Positions 34,530 through 43,440 of a stretch of DNA of 62,727 nt are shown one piece after another (positions within the stretch are counted from its first letter, which is position 1; the number at the start of each line of letters is the position of its first letter). This DNA is from Staphylococcus simiae (GTDB lineage: Bacteria > Bacillota > Bacilli > Staphylococcales > Staphylococcaceae): positions 1-62,727 of the forward strand of contig NZ_PPQR01000074.1 of NCBI RefSeq assembly GCF_002902085.1, given 5' to 3'. The notes beneath the pieces were generated by a model. The model searched no databases. It had not been told where the DNA came from and saw only the letters and a program-made list of their open reading frames with translations. The position numbers were made by a program, and so were the translations under genes.

Positions 34530-35066
34530 TTATTGATTTGCTGTATTAGTAATAAGCACACCTTGTTTAGTTAGTGCTTTAACTAGTTTATCTGACAAGA
34601 TTGACTGATTAATTGTGACATTGCTGAATGTGCAATTTTTAAATGTAACATTGTCAAATAACGTATTTGTAATATCGACGTTATTGAATAGAACATTTTT
34701 AAATGTAACATTTGTGATGTTTAAATGCCTGATTACCGTTCCATTGAAATTGACTTTGGTCAAGGTATCATCAGTCATGGTACAGTCATCGAATGTTGTA
34801 TTTTGAAAATTAATATGTTTGAACATATTATTATCGAAAGTGACATTATCAAAAATAGTATCATCACAATCACAACTACTGAATTTATTTTGAGTGACTT
34901 GTTTAATATTTTTAAAGACACCTTCGTTAAAATTACAATTTTTAAAGCTACTTTTGATAACTTCTAAGTCGTCATACATGGAATTTCTAAAATTCGTAGC
35001 ATGATGTTTAAGTCTTTTATATGAGTCATTTGTAAATACTGACAAAGACAAATCTTTTTGTGCCAT
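34530..35066 (-). CDS. pentapeptide-repeat-like protein
   Basis: 178 residues, GGAGG before the ATG. From about residue 45 to 160 the chain is a series of five-residue turns with F or L at the centre and N/D/T around it (FKNCNFNEGVF, TIFDNVTFDNNMF, TLFDNVTFKNCTF), which folds as a right-handed quadrilateral beta-helix. Some pentapeptide proteins (Qnr, MfpA) mimic DNA and protect gyrase, but most have no known role. The repeat pattern here is degenerate and the N-terminus helical. I do not recall it at this place in S. aureus. Confidence 0.8.
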   Translation of the reverse strand: MAQKDLSLSVFTNDSYKRLKHHATNFRNSMYDDLEVIKSSFKNCNFNEGVFKNIKQVTQNKFSSCDCDDTIFDNVTFDNNMFKHINFQNTTFDDCTMTDDTLTKVNFNGTVIRHLNITNVTFKNVLFNNVDITNTLFDNVTFKNCTFSNVTINQSILSDKLVKALTKQGVLITNTANQ

Positions 35067-35388
35067 GATTAACCTCCAATGATTTAAATATGAATCGTTA
35101 TAGAGAATGATATTTTGCTACACTCGTACGATATGTTATAACACTTAAGAACATACAATGATAAATAAGTATGTCACTATTACCAATCATTACCCATATC
35201 ATAACATGCTATAACGTTGTATACAGAAAATAAGATTGAACATCATTTTAGAAATTTAGATAATTGCAAAATTGCGCAATATCATTTATAATTCTTATCT
35301 GAAAAGTAAGAATTAGAATTTTAATAGAAAGTAGGTCTAATACTGTTAACGATTTGTATTTAAACTTCGTCAACAGTGTACATCAACT
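35067..35388 (+). promoter_or_regulatory. mccA upstream region with a perfect palindrome
   Basis: AATTCTTA (35290-35297) and TAAGAATT (35307-35314) form a perfect 8-base inverted repeat with a 9-base spacer, overlapping TATAAT at 35287-35292, a likely -10 box. The position suggests a repressor operator; CymR controls the homologous mccAB operon in S. aureus, but the match to its consensus is only partial. No gene in this stretch. Confidence 0.45.
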
Positions 35389-36288
35389 ATGATTGCATAT
35401 GACTTGATTGGGCAAACGCCATTAGTATTATTGGAGTATTTTAGTGATGAAAACGTCAAGATTTACGCTAAACTTGAACAATTTAATCCTGGTGGTAGTA
35501 TTAAAGATCGCCTAGGTAAGTACTTAGTTGAGACAGCTTTAGAAGCTGGAGAAATACAACAAGGTGATACGATTGTAGAAGCTACTGCAGGAAATACTGG
35601 TATAGGACTGGCAATGGCTGCTAATCGTTTCGGTTTACAATGTAAAATATTTGCACCATATGGCTTTTCAGAAGAAAAAATCAGTATTATGACAGCATTA
35701 GGTGCGGATGTTTGTCGCACACCACAGCATGAAGGAATGATTGGGGCACAACAACAAGCTAAAGCTTACGCGCAACAATATGATGCATGTTATATGAACC
35801 AATTTGAAACAGCACGTAATCCACAAACATATCATGATACATTAGCACCTCAATTAATTAATGCCGTACCTCAAATGGATTATTGCGTTGCAGGAATTGG
35901 GTCAGGTGGGACTTTTACTGGTTTGGCACAGTATTTGAAATCTTATGATGTTCAATGTTATGCAGTGGAACCAGAAGGCTCTATTTTAAATGGAGGAGCG
36001 AAACATTCACATGCCACTGAAGGCATTGGTTCTGAAAAATGGCCACAATTTTTAAAACGACAATTGGTTGATGGTATTTTTACTATTAAGGATAAAGATG
36101 CCTTTAACAATGTTAAATTATTAGCGATGAAAGAAGGTTTGTTAGTCGGCAGCTCTTCTGGAGCAGCATTGCAAGGTGCATTAGAGTTAAAAGAGAATAT
36201 GACACATGGTACAATCGTTGTCATATTTCCAGATGGTAGTGATAGATACATGTCAAAACAGATATTTAATTATAAGGAGACGAAATAA
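35389..36288 (+). CDS. mccA: cysteine synthase family protein MccA (O-acetylserine-dependent cystathionine beta-synthase)
   Basis: 299 residues. PLP fold type II: the PLP Lys is in GGSIKDRLG (about residue 42), the substrate loop in TAGNTGIG and the phosphate-binding loop in GIGSGGTFTG. In Gram-positives MccA condenses homocysteine with O-acetylserine to cystathionine, which MccB then splits to cysteine. The ATG has no visible Shine-Dalgarno sequence (GTACATCAACT precedes it), and no better start exists before the upstream in-frame stop. mccB follows after 2 bases. Confidence 0.88.
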   Translation: MIAYDLIGQTPLVLLEYFSDENVKIYAKLEQFNPGGSIKDRLGKYLVETALEAGEIQQGDTIVEATAGNTGIGLAMAANRFGLQCKIFAPYGFSEEKISIMTALGADVCRTPQHEGMIGAQQQAKAYAQQYDACYMNQFETARNPQTYHDTLAPQLINAVPQMDYCVAGIGSGGTFTGLAQYLKSYDVQCYAVEPEGSILNGGAKHSHATEGIGSEKWPQFLKRQLVDGIFTIKDKDAFNNVKLLAMKEGLLVGSSSGAALQGALELKENMTHGTIVVIFPDGSDRYMSKQIFNYKETK

Positions 36289-36290
36289 TA

Positions 36291-37436
36291 ATGAAAAAGA
36301 AAACTAAAATGATTCATGGTGGACATACAACAGACGACTTTACAGGAGCGGTGACGACACCTATTTATCAAACAAGTACGTATTTACAAGATGACATTGG
36401 TGATTTACGCCAAGGTTATGAATATTCACGAACAGCTAATCCGACAAGAAGTTCTGTAGAAAGTGTGATTGCAGCATTAGAAAATGGTAAATTTGGTTTC
36501 GCATTTAGTTCAGGTGTCGCAGCAATTAGTGCGGTAGTGATGTTACTAGATAAAGGTGATCATGTTATCTTAAATTCTGATGTTTATGGTGGTACATACC
36601 GCGCACTAACTAAAGTATTTACACGTTTTGGTATTGAGGTAGAATTTGTAGATACAACAAATACGGATAATATTGAACAAGCTATTAAAGAAAATACTAA
36701 AATGTTATTTATTGAAACGCCTTCAAATCCATTATTACGTGTTACAGATATTAAAAAATCTGCTGAAATTGCTAAACAACATCATTTAATTTCTGTTGTT
36801 GATAATACATTTATGACACCTTATTATCAAAATCCTTTAGATTTAGGTATTGATATTGTATTACATTCAGCAACAAAATATTTAGGTGGTCACAGTGATT
36901 TAGTTGCAGGACTAGTTGCTACATCTGATGATGATTTAGCTGAAAGATTAGCTTTTATTTCAAACTCAACAGGCGGAATTCTTGGGCCTCAAGATAGCTA
37001 CTTTTTAATTAGAGGTCTGAAAACATTAGGCTTACGTATGGAACAAATTAATCGCAGTGTATCAGACATTATTGCAATGCTACAAGCACACCCAGCAGTT
37101 CAACAAGTATTCCATCCAAGTATTGAAAGTCATTTGAATCATGATGTTCATGTTGCTCAAGCTGATGGGCATACTGGCGTTATTGCTTTTGAAGTTAAAG
37201 ATACTGATAGTGCCAAACAAGTCATTAGAGAAACTGAATATTATACGTTAGCTGAAAGTTTAGGCGCTGTAGAAAGTTTAATTTCAGTACCAGCATTAAT
37301 GACACATGCATCAATTCCAGCAGATATCAGAGCTAAAGAAGGTATTACTGATGGATTAGTCAGAATTTCAGTAGGTATAGAAGATACTGAAGATTTAGTT
37401 CAAGATTTAAAATCAGCATTAGATACCTTAAAATAA
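36291..37436 (+). CDS. mccB: cystathionine gamma-lyase/synthase MccB
   Basis: 381 residues, AAGGAG about 10 bases before the ATG. PLP-dependent Cys/Met metabolism enzyme. The Schiff-base Lys lies in HSATKYLGGHSD (about residue 195), with YEYSRTANPTR and SSGVAAISAV in the N-terminal part. Paired with mccA it completes reverse transsulfuration from methionine-derived homocysteine to cysteine. The metNIQ methionine importer nearby fits the same job. Older annotations call it metB. Confidence 0.92.
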   Translation: MKKKTKMIHGGHTTDDFTGAVTTPIYQTSTYLQDDIGDLRQGYEYSRTANPTRSSVESVIAALENGKFGFAFSSGVAAISAVVMLLDKGDHVILNSDVYGGTYRALTKVFTRFGIEVEFVDTTNTDNIEQAIKENTKMLFIETPSNPLLRVTDIKKSAEIAKQHHLISVVDNTFMTPYYQNPLDLGIDIVLHSATKYLGGHSDLVAGLVATSDDDLAERLAFISNSTGGILGPQDSYFLIRGLKTLGLRMEQINRSVSDIIAMLQAHPAVQQVFHPSIESHLNHDVHVAQADGHTGVIAFEVKDTDSAKQVIRETEYYTLAESLGAVESLISVPALMTHASIPADIRAKEGITDGLVRISVGIEDTEDLVQDLKSALDTLK

Positions 37437-37690
37437 GTTATCACATATTGAAAATGTATAGTAGTGGAATATAAATCAATTTTTTAAGGTTTATTTCGTA
37501 GAAGTCCATCTTGTTCATTAATATATAAGCCGCATGTGGATTTTTGAAGACGAGCCCGACTCACTTCAGCAAAGCTGACTAGGATGATAAAACATTGATT
37601 TATCGACATGTTATCATCCAGAAAAGTACTGTTAAATGCATCATACTAAGTATAGAATTAATTTTTTCTAGCTTTTTCACTTGGATCTAA

Positions 37691-37750
37691 AATAAAAGCA
37701 TTAGTCATTGAAGAAATGTGTTTGATTTCAACAATGTCTAATGCTTTTAT
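37691..37750. terminator. bidirectional terminator between mccB and the DUF4064 gene
   Basis: AAAAGCATTAGTCATTG pairs with CAATGTCTAATGCTTTT (mismatch near the middle), with A/T runs on both sides. The stretch 37437-37690 before it has no recognisable gene. Confidence 0.7.
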
Positions 37751-37754
37751 TATG

Positions 37755-38117
37755 TTATTTACGAATTAAAGCTAAAATACCAGCCACGATAATTAATAAG
37801 CCAGATAATACACCAAATAAGCTGATGAAAACAATATTTAATACACCACCAATAATTAATAAAGTACCCATTAAGACACGTTTTTTATTGATAATACAGC
37901 TTAAAATTAATGTAATGACACAGACTATAATAACTGCCACGCCTAGGCCTATAACACTATTTCCGCCTTCAGCTTCAAGAGAGCTAGCAAGACTGCCAAA
38001 AAACATAGCGAAAATGCCTCCAAGCATTCCAAAGATACTTCCCATAATACCTAGTACCATTTCGGCAACGCGACTTGTTTGTTTAACATATGTATTGTTT
38101 TGGTTAATTTCAGACAT
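37755..38117 (-). CDS. DUF4064 membrane protein
   Basis: 120 residues, AAGGAG before the ATG. Three or four hydrophobic helices rich in Gly (EMVLGIMGSIFGMLGGIFAMFFGSL, then GLGVAVIIVCVITLILSCII and the C-terminal VFGVLSGLLIIVAGILAL-type span), as in DUF4064 proteins of Firmicutes. Function unknown. A long plus-strand frame over the same bases has no ribosome binding site and is not a gene. Confidence 0.78.
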   Translation of the reverse strand: MSEINQNNTYVKQTSRVAEMVLGIMGSIFGMLGGIFAMFFGSLASSLEAEGGNSVIGLGVAVIIVCVITLILSCIINKKRVLMGTLLIIGGVLNIVFISLFGVLSGLLIIVAGILALIRK

Positions 38118-38273
38118 AACATTTCTCCTTAAAAATTAATACTATTATTATAATCTAAAACAATTAATATCGGTATACTAAATATTAAAAATATTATTAA
38201 TATTGTGTAAAAACTTAAAATGAATAAACATATTTATTTTTGCCTTTGTTTTTAGAAAATTTTGATAATTGTA

Positions 38274-38302
38274 TTGACGTTTACATTTTAGTCACATATA
38301 AT
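38274..38302 (+). promoter_or_regulatory. metNIQ promoter
   Basis: TTGACG (38274-38279) and TATAAT (38297-38302) with a 17-base spacer. It leaves a 5' leader of about 40 bases before metN, too short for an S-box or T-box. Confidence 0.75.
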
Positions 38303-38350
38303 TCTGTTATTCTTATCATTTTTGTAGGGATTACTGAAGGGGGACAATCG

Positions 38351-39376
38351 ATGATTCAGTTTCAGCATGTGAATAAAACATATCGTAAGAAAAGTAGAAC
38401 GATACAGGCTTTAAATGATGTCAACTTTACTGTTAATCATCATGATATCTTTGGTGTGATTGGATATAGTGGTGCAGGAAAAAGTACATTAGTGAGACTT
38501 GTTAATCATCTAGAGTCAGTTTCGACTGGACAAGTCATGGTAGATGGACATGATATTAATCAATATTCAGACAAAGCATTAAGACAAGTGAAAAAAGATA
38601 TTGGTATGATTTTCCAGCATTTTAATTTATTACATTCAGCAACTGTATTTAAAAATGTAGCTATGCCACTCATTTTAAGTAAAGTTAATAAATTAGAAAT
38701 AACACAAAAAGTGATGGAAATTTTAGACTTTGTTGGCTTGACTGACAAGAAAGATCATTATCCGGATGAATTATCTGGTGGTCAGAAGCAACGTGTAGCC
38801 ATAGCAAGAGCGTTAGTCACGAATCCCAAAATTTTATTATGTGACGAAGCTACTAGCGCGTTAGACCCAGCTACTACAGCATCAATTTTAGAATTGTTGA
38901 AAAAAGTTAATCGTAAATTTGGTGTCACAATTATGATGATTACACATGAAATGAGTGTGATTAAGCAGATTTGTAATCGTGTTGCGGTAATGGAAAAAGG
39001 AGAAGTTGTAGAGATAGGAAGTGTCAAAGATGTTTTTAGTCATCCTACAACGGTAACAGCTAAGAATTTTGTCTCAACGGTGATTCAAACAGAACCAACG
39101 CCATCATTACTTGAGCAATGGAACACAAAGCAAACTGAATCTTACAGTGATTTCAAATTATTTATTGATTCAACACAAATGGAACTACCGATTATTAACG
39201 ACTTAATTGAAAACTATCATGTCAAAGTTAATATTATGTTCTCTTCGATGTCTGAAATTCAAGGTGAGATAGTTTGTTATATGTGGTTACGCTTAACTCA
39301 TACTCAGCAATTTAGAAAAGATGATGTTATTACATATTTTGACAATCAACATATTCAATATGAGGAGGTGCAATAA
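38351..39376 (+). CDS. metN: methionine ABC transporter ATPase
   Basis: 341 residues from the ATG at 38351, 7-8 bases after GGGGG; the frame runs further upstream, but that part overlaps the promoter. Walker A GYSGAGKST, signature LSGGQKQR, Walker B ILLCDEATSALD and the H-loop ITHE are all present. A C-terminal NIL (ACT-like) domain (about 265-341) senses methionine, as in E. coli MetN. Its stop codon overlaps the metI start. Confidence 0.93.
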   Translation: MIQFQHVNKTYRKKSRTIQALNDVNFTVNHHDIFGVIGYSGAGKSTLVRLVNHLESVSTGQVMVDGHDINQYSDKALRQVKKDIGMIFQHFNLLHSATVFKNVAMPLILSKVNKLEITQKVMEILDFVGLTDKKDHYPDELSGGQKQRVAIARALVTNPKILLCDEATSALDPATTASILELLKKVNRKFGVTIMMITHEMSVIKQICNRVAVMEKGEVVEIGSVKDVFSHPTTVTAKNFVSTVIQTEPTPSLLEQWNTKQTESYSDFKLFIDSTQMELPIINDLIENYHVKVNIMFSSMSEIQGEIVCYMWLRLTHTQQFRKDDVITYFDNQHIQYEEVQ

Positions 39377-40035
39377 TGTTTGGTTCAAGTTTAGATTCAT
39401 CACAATTAATGCAGGCACTGTATGAAACATTATATATGGTACCTGTAGCTCTAGTGATTGGTGCGTTAATTGGTATTCCGTTAGGTATTTTATTAGTAGT
39501 AACTAGAAAGAATGGTGTTTGGGAGAATCAAGTGATTCATCAGCTGCTCAATCCTATTATTAATATATTAAGGTCAGTACCTTTCATAATTTTACTTATA
39601 GCTATCGTTCCTTTTACCAAGTTACTTGTTGGTACTTCAATAGGAACAACAGCAGCAATTGTGCCATTGACGGTATATGTTGCACCATATATAGCAAGAT
39701 TAGTAGAAAACTCATTATTAGAGGTTGATGAAGGGATTATTGAAGCGGCCAAAGCAATGGGGGCATCACCATTTCAGATTATTAGATATTTTTTATTACC
39801 AGAAGCACTGGGTTCGTTAATCTTAGCTTTAACAACAGCGATTATTGGATTGATTGGTAGTACTGCTATGGCAGGAGCTGTTGGTGGTGGCGGTATCGGT
39901 GACTTAGCACTCGTATATGGTTATCAACGCTTTGACACGATTGTGATAGTTATTACTGTAGTGGTGCTAATTATTATAGTTCAACTGATTCAAACATTAG
40001 GCAATATATTAGCAAGGTTAGTTAGAAGACATTAA
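39376..40035 (+). CDS. metI: methionine ABC transporter permease
   Basis: 219 residues with five or six spans. The EAA loop contacting MetN is at EAAKAMGASPFQIIRYFLLPEALG (about 124-147). Translationally coupled to metN (TAATG). A GGAGG lies 8 bases upstream of the ATG. Confidence 0.93.
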   Translation: MFGSSLDSSQLMQALYETLYMVPVALVIGALIGIPLGILLVVTRKNGVWENQVIHQLLNPIINILRSVPFIILLIAIVPFTKLLVGTSIGTTAAIVPLTVYVAPYIARLVENSLLEVDEGIIEAAKAMGASPFQIIRYFLLPEALGSLILALTTAIIGLIGSTAMAGAVGGGGIGDLALVYGYQRFDTIVIVITVVVLIIIVQLIQTLGNILARLVRRH

Positions 40036-40066
40036 TTAAAATATACACTTTAAAGGAGAAGAATAT

Positions 40067-40909
40067 ATGAAAAAATTACTAGGAATTATCATTTTAGCAG
40101 TATTAGTATTAGCAGCATGTGGAGGTAATAATGATAAAAAGGTAACGATTGGTGTTGCTTCAAATGATACAAAAGCTTGGGAGAAAGTTAAAGAATTAGC
40201 TAAAAAAGATGATATAGATGTAGAAATTAAGCATTTTTCTGATTATAATTTACCGAATAAAGCTTTAAATGATGGCGATATAGATATGAATGCTTTCCAA
40301 CATTTTGCATTTTTAGATCAATATAAGAAAGCGCATAAAGGTACAGAAATATCAGCACTAAGTACGACAGTATTGGCACCATTAGGTATATATTCAGATA
40401 AAATTAAAAACATTAAAGATGTTAAAGATGGCGCTAGTGTAGTTGTACCTAATGATGTTTCTAACCAAGCGAGAGCATTAAAATTATTAGAATCAGCAGG
40501 ATTAATTAAGTTGAAAAAAGACTTTGGTTTATCAGGAACAACGAAAGATATTACGTCAAATCCTAAACATTTAAAAATTAAAGCAGTAGATGCACAACAA
40601 ACTGCACGTGCACTATCAGATGTAGATATTGCTGTCATTAATAATGGTGTTGCTACAAAAGCAGGTAAAGATCCTAAAAAAGATCCGATTTATTTAGAAA
40701 ATGCCAATTCAGACGCTGTTAAACCATACATTAATATTGTAGCAGTTAACTCTAAAAATATGGATAATAAGACATACAAAAAAATTGTTGACTTGTATCA
40801 TTCTAAAGAAGCGCAAGAAGCATTAAAACAAGATGTTAAAGATGGAGAAAAACCTGTAAACTTATCAGCTAAAGAAATTAAAGCTATAGAAAAAGATTTA
40901 GCTAAATAA
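40067..40909 (+). CDS. metQ: methionine-binding lipoprotein MetQ
   Basis: 280 residues. The lipoprotein signal peptide ends in VLAAC with the lipidated Cys at 18. The NlpA/MetQ body (from KKVTIGVASN) includes FSDYNLPNKALNDGDIDMNAFQH, the family's substrate-binding stretch. It is the extracellular receptor of the importer and possibly binds a Met-Gly dipeptide, as known for S. aureus GmpC-type proteins. AAAGGAG precedes the ATG. Confidence 0.93.
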   Translation: MKKLLGIIILAVLVLAACGGNNDKKVTIGVASNDTKAWEKVKELAKKDDIDVEIKHFSDYNLPNKALNDGDIDMNAFQHFAFLDQYKKAHKGTEISALSTTVLAPLGIYSDKIKNIKDVKDGASVVVPNDVSNQARALKLLESAGLIKLKKDFGLSGTTKDITSNPKHLKIKAVDAQQTARALSDVDIAVINNGVATKAGKDPKKDPIYLENANSDAVKPYINIVAVNSKNMDNKTYKKIVDLYHSKEAQEALKQDVKDGEKPVNLSAKEIKAIEKDLAK

Positions 40910-40942
40910 CAATATAAAATAAATCACATAACTATATTACTG

Positions 40943-40993
40943 ACATCCAACAAGGTAGAAATTGCAACATTAATAACCTTGTTGGATGTTTAT
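40943..40993 (+). terminator. terminator of metNIQ
   Basis: ACATCCAACAAGG (40943-40955) pairs perfectly with CCTTGTTGGATGT (40977-40989), then TTATTG. Confidence 0.85.
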
Positions 40994-41147
40994 TGCTTGT
41001 TACAAGTTTAATAGTTATATAAAAAGGTATGTAACATATTAAGTGTAAATTTTATGAAATTGTAATAATTTAGTTATTGTAAAATTTAATTATTTATATT
41101 AATTTAAAGAAGTATTTATAAAGACATTTCAAAATAGATTATTAATT

Positions 41148-41164
41148 TGTAATCTTAATGTCAT
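41148..41164 (+). promoter_or_regulatory. candidate WalR box upstream of sle1
   Basis: TGTAAT-N5-TGTCAT fits the WalR direct repeat TGTWAH-N5-TGTWAH with one mismatch. WalKR activates autolysin genes including sle1 in S. aureus. The rest of 40994-41272 is the sle1 promoter region without a gene. Confidence 0.45.
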
Positions 41165-41272
41165 CAAAAATCAACGTGCTATACATAATAAAAGCGTATA
41201 ATGATGAAGTATTATAAAAAACGTATAAAAATTTTAAAGAGCAGTAAGTTAAGTAAGAGGAGGATATTTCAA

Positions 41273-42454
41273 GTGCAGAAAAAAGTAATTGCAGCTATTA
41301 TTGGGACAAGTGCAATAGGAGCTATAGCTTCAACGCAAGCAGAAGCAGCATCTACACATACGGTTAAAAGTGGTGAATCGGTATGGTCGATTTCTAATAA
41401 ATATGGCATTTCGATTGCGAAGTTAAAGTCTTTAAATGGTTTAACTTCAAATCTTATCTTCCCTAACCAAGTACTAAAGGTATCTGGATCAACAGGTGTT
41501 TCAAATACGACAACATCATCAAATGGCTCTAATTCAAGTTCAGTATATACAGTACAAGCAGGTGATTCATTATCATTGATTGCTTCAAAATATGGTACAA
41601 CATACCAAAAGATAATGAGTTTAAATGGTTTAAATAACTTCTTTATTTATCCAGGACAAAAATTAAAAGTCAGCGGTGTAGCAAGTAATACTACTAATAC
41701 AGGAAATGCAGCATCTGCAAGCGGTTCAGTATATACAGTACAAGCAGGTGATTCATTATCATTGATTGCTTCAAAATATGGTACAACATACCAAAAGATA
41801 ATGAGTTTAAATGGTTTAAATAACTTCTTTATTTATCCAGGACAAAAATTAAAAGTCAGCGGTGTAGCAAGTAATACTACTAATACAGGAAATGCAGCAT
41901 CTGCAGGCAGTTCAGTATATACAGTACAAGCAGGCGATTCATTATCATTGATTGCTTCAAAATATGGTACAACATACCAAAAGATAATGAGTTTAAATGG
42001 TTTAAATAACTTCTTTATTTATCCAGGACAAAAATTGAAAGTAAGTGGTACGGCTAGTCCATCAACTGCTAATACTGGAAATAATGCATCAAATGGTGGA
42101 AACTATCAATCACCATCATTTAATCACCAAAACTTATATACATGGGGTCAATGTACATATCATGTGTTTAATCGTCGTGCTCAAATTGGTAAAGGAATTA
42201 GTACATATTGGTGGAATGCTAATAACTGGGATAACGCAGCAGCAGCAGATGGTTATACTATTGATGGACGTGCAACAGTTGGATCAATTGCACAAACAGA
42301 TGCAGGATATTATGGTCATGTTATGTTTGTTGAACGTGTCAATTCTGATGGTAGTATTTTAGTGTCAGAAATGAACTATTCAGCAGCACCAGGAATTGTG
42401 ACATATAGAACAATTCCCGCATACCAAGTTAACAATTATAAATATATTCATTAA
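41273..42454 (+). CDS. sle1: N-acetylmuramoyl-L-alanine amidase Sle1 (Aaa) with four LysM domains
   Basis: 393 residues from the GTG at 41273, 9 bases after GGAGG; upstream in-frame codons are not part of a normal Sle1. A signal peptide ends near STQAEA. Four LysM domains follow (first at about 27-70; then three near-identical ones within a 186-bp tandem repeat), then a CHAP amidase/endopeptidase domain (about 275-393) with catalytic Cys in TWGQCTYH and His in YGHVMFVE. It splits septal peptidoglycan during daughter-cell separation. S. aureus Sle1 has three LysM domains (334 residues as I recall), so one repeat is extra here. Confidence 0.93.
   Translation: MQKKVIAAIIGTSAIGAIASTQAEAASTHTVKSGESVWSISNKYGISIAKLKSLNGLTSNLIFPNQVLKVSGSTGVSNTTTSSNGSNSSSVYTVQAGDSLSLIASKYGTTYQKIMSLNGLNNFFIYPGQKLKVSGVASNTTNTGNAASASGSVYTVQAGDSLSLIASKYGTTYQKIMSLNGLNNFFIYPGQKLKVSGVASNTTNTGNAASAGSSVYTVQAGDSLSLIASKYGTTYQKIMSLNGLNNFFIYPGQKLKVSGTASPSTANTGNNASNGGNYQSPSFNHQNLYTWGQCTYHVFNRRAQIGKGISTYWWNANNWDNAAAADGYTIDGRATVGSIAQTDAGYYGHVMFVERVNSDGSILVSEMNYSAAPGIVTYRTIPAYQVNNYKYIH
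41541..42046 (+). repeat. 186-bp tandem repeat within sle1
   Basis: The LysM-plus-linker unit starts at equivalent points 41541, 41727 and 41913, exactly 186 bp (62 codons) apart. Units 1 and 2 are nearly identical in DNA sequence, including synonymous positions and the [12 protein letters not shown] linker; the last linker differs. This suggests recent duplication or gene conversion. Confidence 0.88.
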
Positions 42455-42481
42455 TTATCTTTGAGGTATAGCTGACAAAAT

Positions 42482-42532
42482 AAAAAGTCTTTTCTAATGT
42501 AGATAACTTATACATTAGAAGAGACTTTTTTA
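42482..42532 (+). terminator. terminator of sle1
   Basis: AAAAAGTCTTTTCTAATGT pairs with ACATTAGAAGAGACTTTTT, followed by T residues. Confidence 0.85.
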
Positions 42533-42555
42533 TCGTTAGAACTTATAAATTTAAT

Positions 42556-42626
42556 GGTTCTCTCATTTTTAGGACTGATAAATAAAGAGTAAATAATTAT
42601 GTATCAGTCCAATTTGAGAGAAAACC
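42556..42626. repeat. minimal 71-bp copy C of the intergenic repeat
   Basis: GGTTCTCT-N8-GGACTGATA at the left and TATCAGTCC-N6-AGAGAAAACC at the right, separated by only 20 bases. It has the terminal inverted repeats of copies A, B and D without the GGGACCCAAC interior, so it may be the ancestral or collapsed form. It lies directly downstream of the minus-strand gene at 42630 and could act as its terminator. Confidence 0.8.
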
Positions 42627-42629
42627 ATT

Positions 42630-42899
42630 TTAATATTCATTTTTAACTTTACGTAAACTTGTAAATAATCGAGCACCATTACCTAGTAATGATATAACAG
42701 CACCGAATTTTTTAACTTTGCGTGGAGATTTAAATGAGATATAGAAATCAAGTAGTGTCCCAATAGCACCTAAGCCAAGTGACAAATATACTAATTTTTT
42801 ATTTTTAGCGTCATATTTCATACCGTTATATCCATCAACGATAAAACCAGCTAAATTGAAGAGACGAGATAAACGTTCTGGTTGAGATTTTTTAGACAT
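42630..42899 (-). CDS. small conserved staphylococcal membrane-associated protein
   Basis: 89 residues; GGGGGAA precedes the ATG by about 9 bases. Basic at both ends (MSKKSQPERLSRLFNL and SLRKVKNEY), with two moderately hydrophobic stretches (about 37-57 and 65-80). No known domain. Function unknown. Confidence 0.65.
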   Translation of the reverse strand: MSKKSQPERLSRLFNLAGFIVDGYNGMKYDAKNKKLVYLSLGLGAIGTLLDFYISFKSPRKVKKFGAVISLLGNGARLFTSLRKVKNEY

Positions 42900-43055
42900 A
42901 CAATAATTCCCCCATTAATTTTTTTATATGTTGTTGAAGTCTATGTTGTATATAGTAATTACTAAGTTTATCTATTACTCAGTAACTTTGTCTCTATGAT
43001 ACCATAATACATATATTAACGAATCATATAAAAGATAAACATAGAGGTGAGTTGA

Positions 43056-43439
43056 ATGATTAAATGTGTTTGTTTAGTCGCAGAGACTAAAGACCAGATA
43101 TTATTGGTTCAAGTCAGACATGGAGCTAAATATTATTTCCCAGGTGGTAAAATTGAAGCAGGGGAAGGATTAGTTGAAGCGCTAATCAGAGAATTAGATG
43201 AAGAATTAAATTTAACATTACGACAAGAAGATTTAGAGTTTATAGGTACTGTTGTGGGACCAGCATATCCGCAGCCTAATACACTTACGGAATTAAATGG
43301 CTTTAGAGCATTAATTGACATTGATTGGGATGACATTGCTATTAATAATGAAATTACGGATATCAAATGGATTGATAAACAAAATAGTGAACTTATTGCA
43401 CCAGCAGTTCAACAATGGATTGCACAAGGAATTAACTAA
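43056..43439 (+). CDS. Nudix hydrolase
   Basis: 127 residues, AGAGGTGAG before the ATG. The Nudix box runs GGKIEAGEGLVEALIRELDEEL (about 30-52; GX5EX7REUXEEXGU with slight variation at the end), binding the metal that helps hydrolyse a nucleoside diphosphate linked to X. Substrate unknown. One base separates its stop from the start of the acetyltransferase gene. Confidence 0.88.
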   Translation: MIKCVCLVAETKDQILLVQVRHGAKYYFPGGKIEAGEGLVEALIRELDEELNLTLRQEDLEFIGTVVGPAYPQPNTLTELNGFRALIDIDWDDIAINNEITDIKWIDKQNSELIAPAVQQWIAQGIN

Positions 43440-43440
43440 T

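Noticed and set aside
34615-34967. plus-strand frames opposite the pentapeptide-repeat gene
   Set aside because: Repetitive mirror translations of the real gene, with no start signals.
37741-38139. 132-codon plus-strand frame opposite the DUF4064 gene
   Set aside because: No ribosome binding site; composition is the complement of a hydrophobic gene that has a good start and a family match.
38240-38350. N-terminal extension of MetN
   Set aside because: The open frame extends 37 codons upstream of 38351 but covers the promoter (TTGACG...TATAAT) and has no ribosome binding site; the MetN family begins at MIQFQHVNK.
41201-41272. upstream start for Sle1 at an ATG
   Set aside because: The signal peptide of Sle1 begins at the GTG ([13 protein letters not shown]), which has GGAGG at 9 bases; the upstream part has no homologue in the family.
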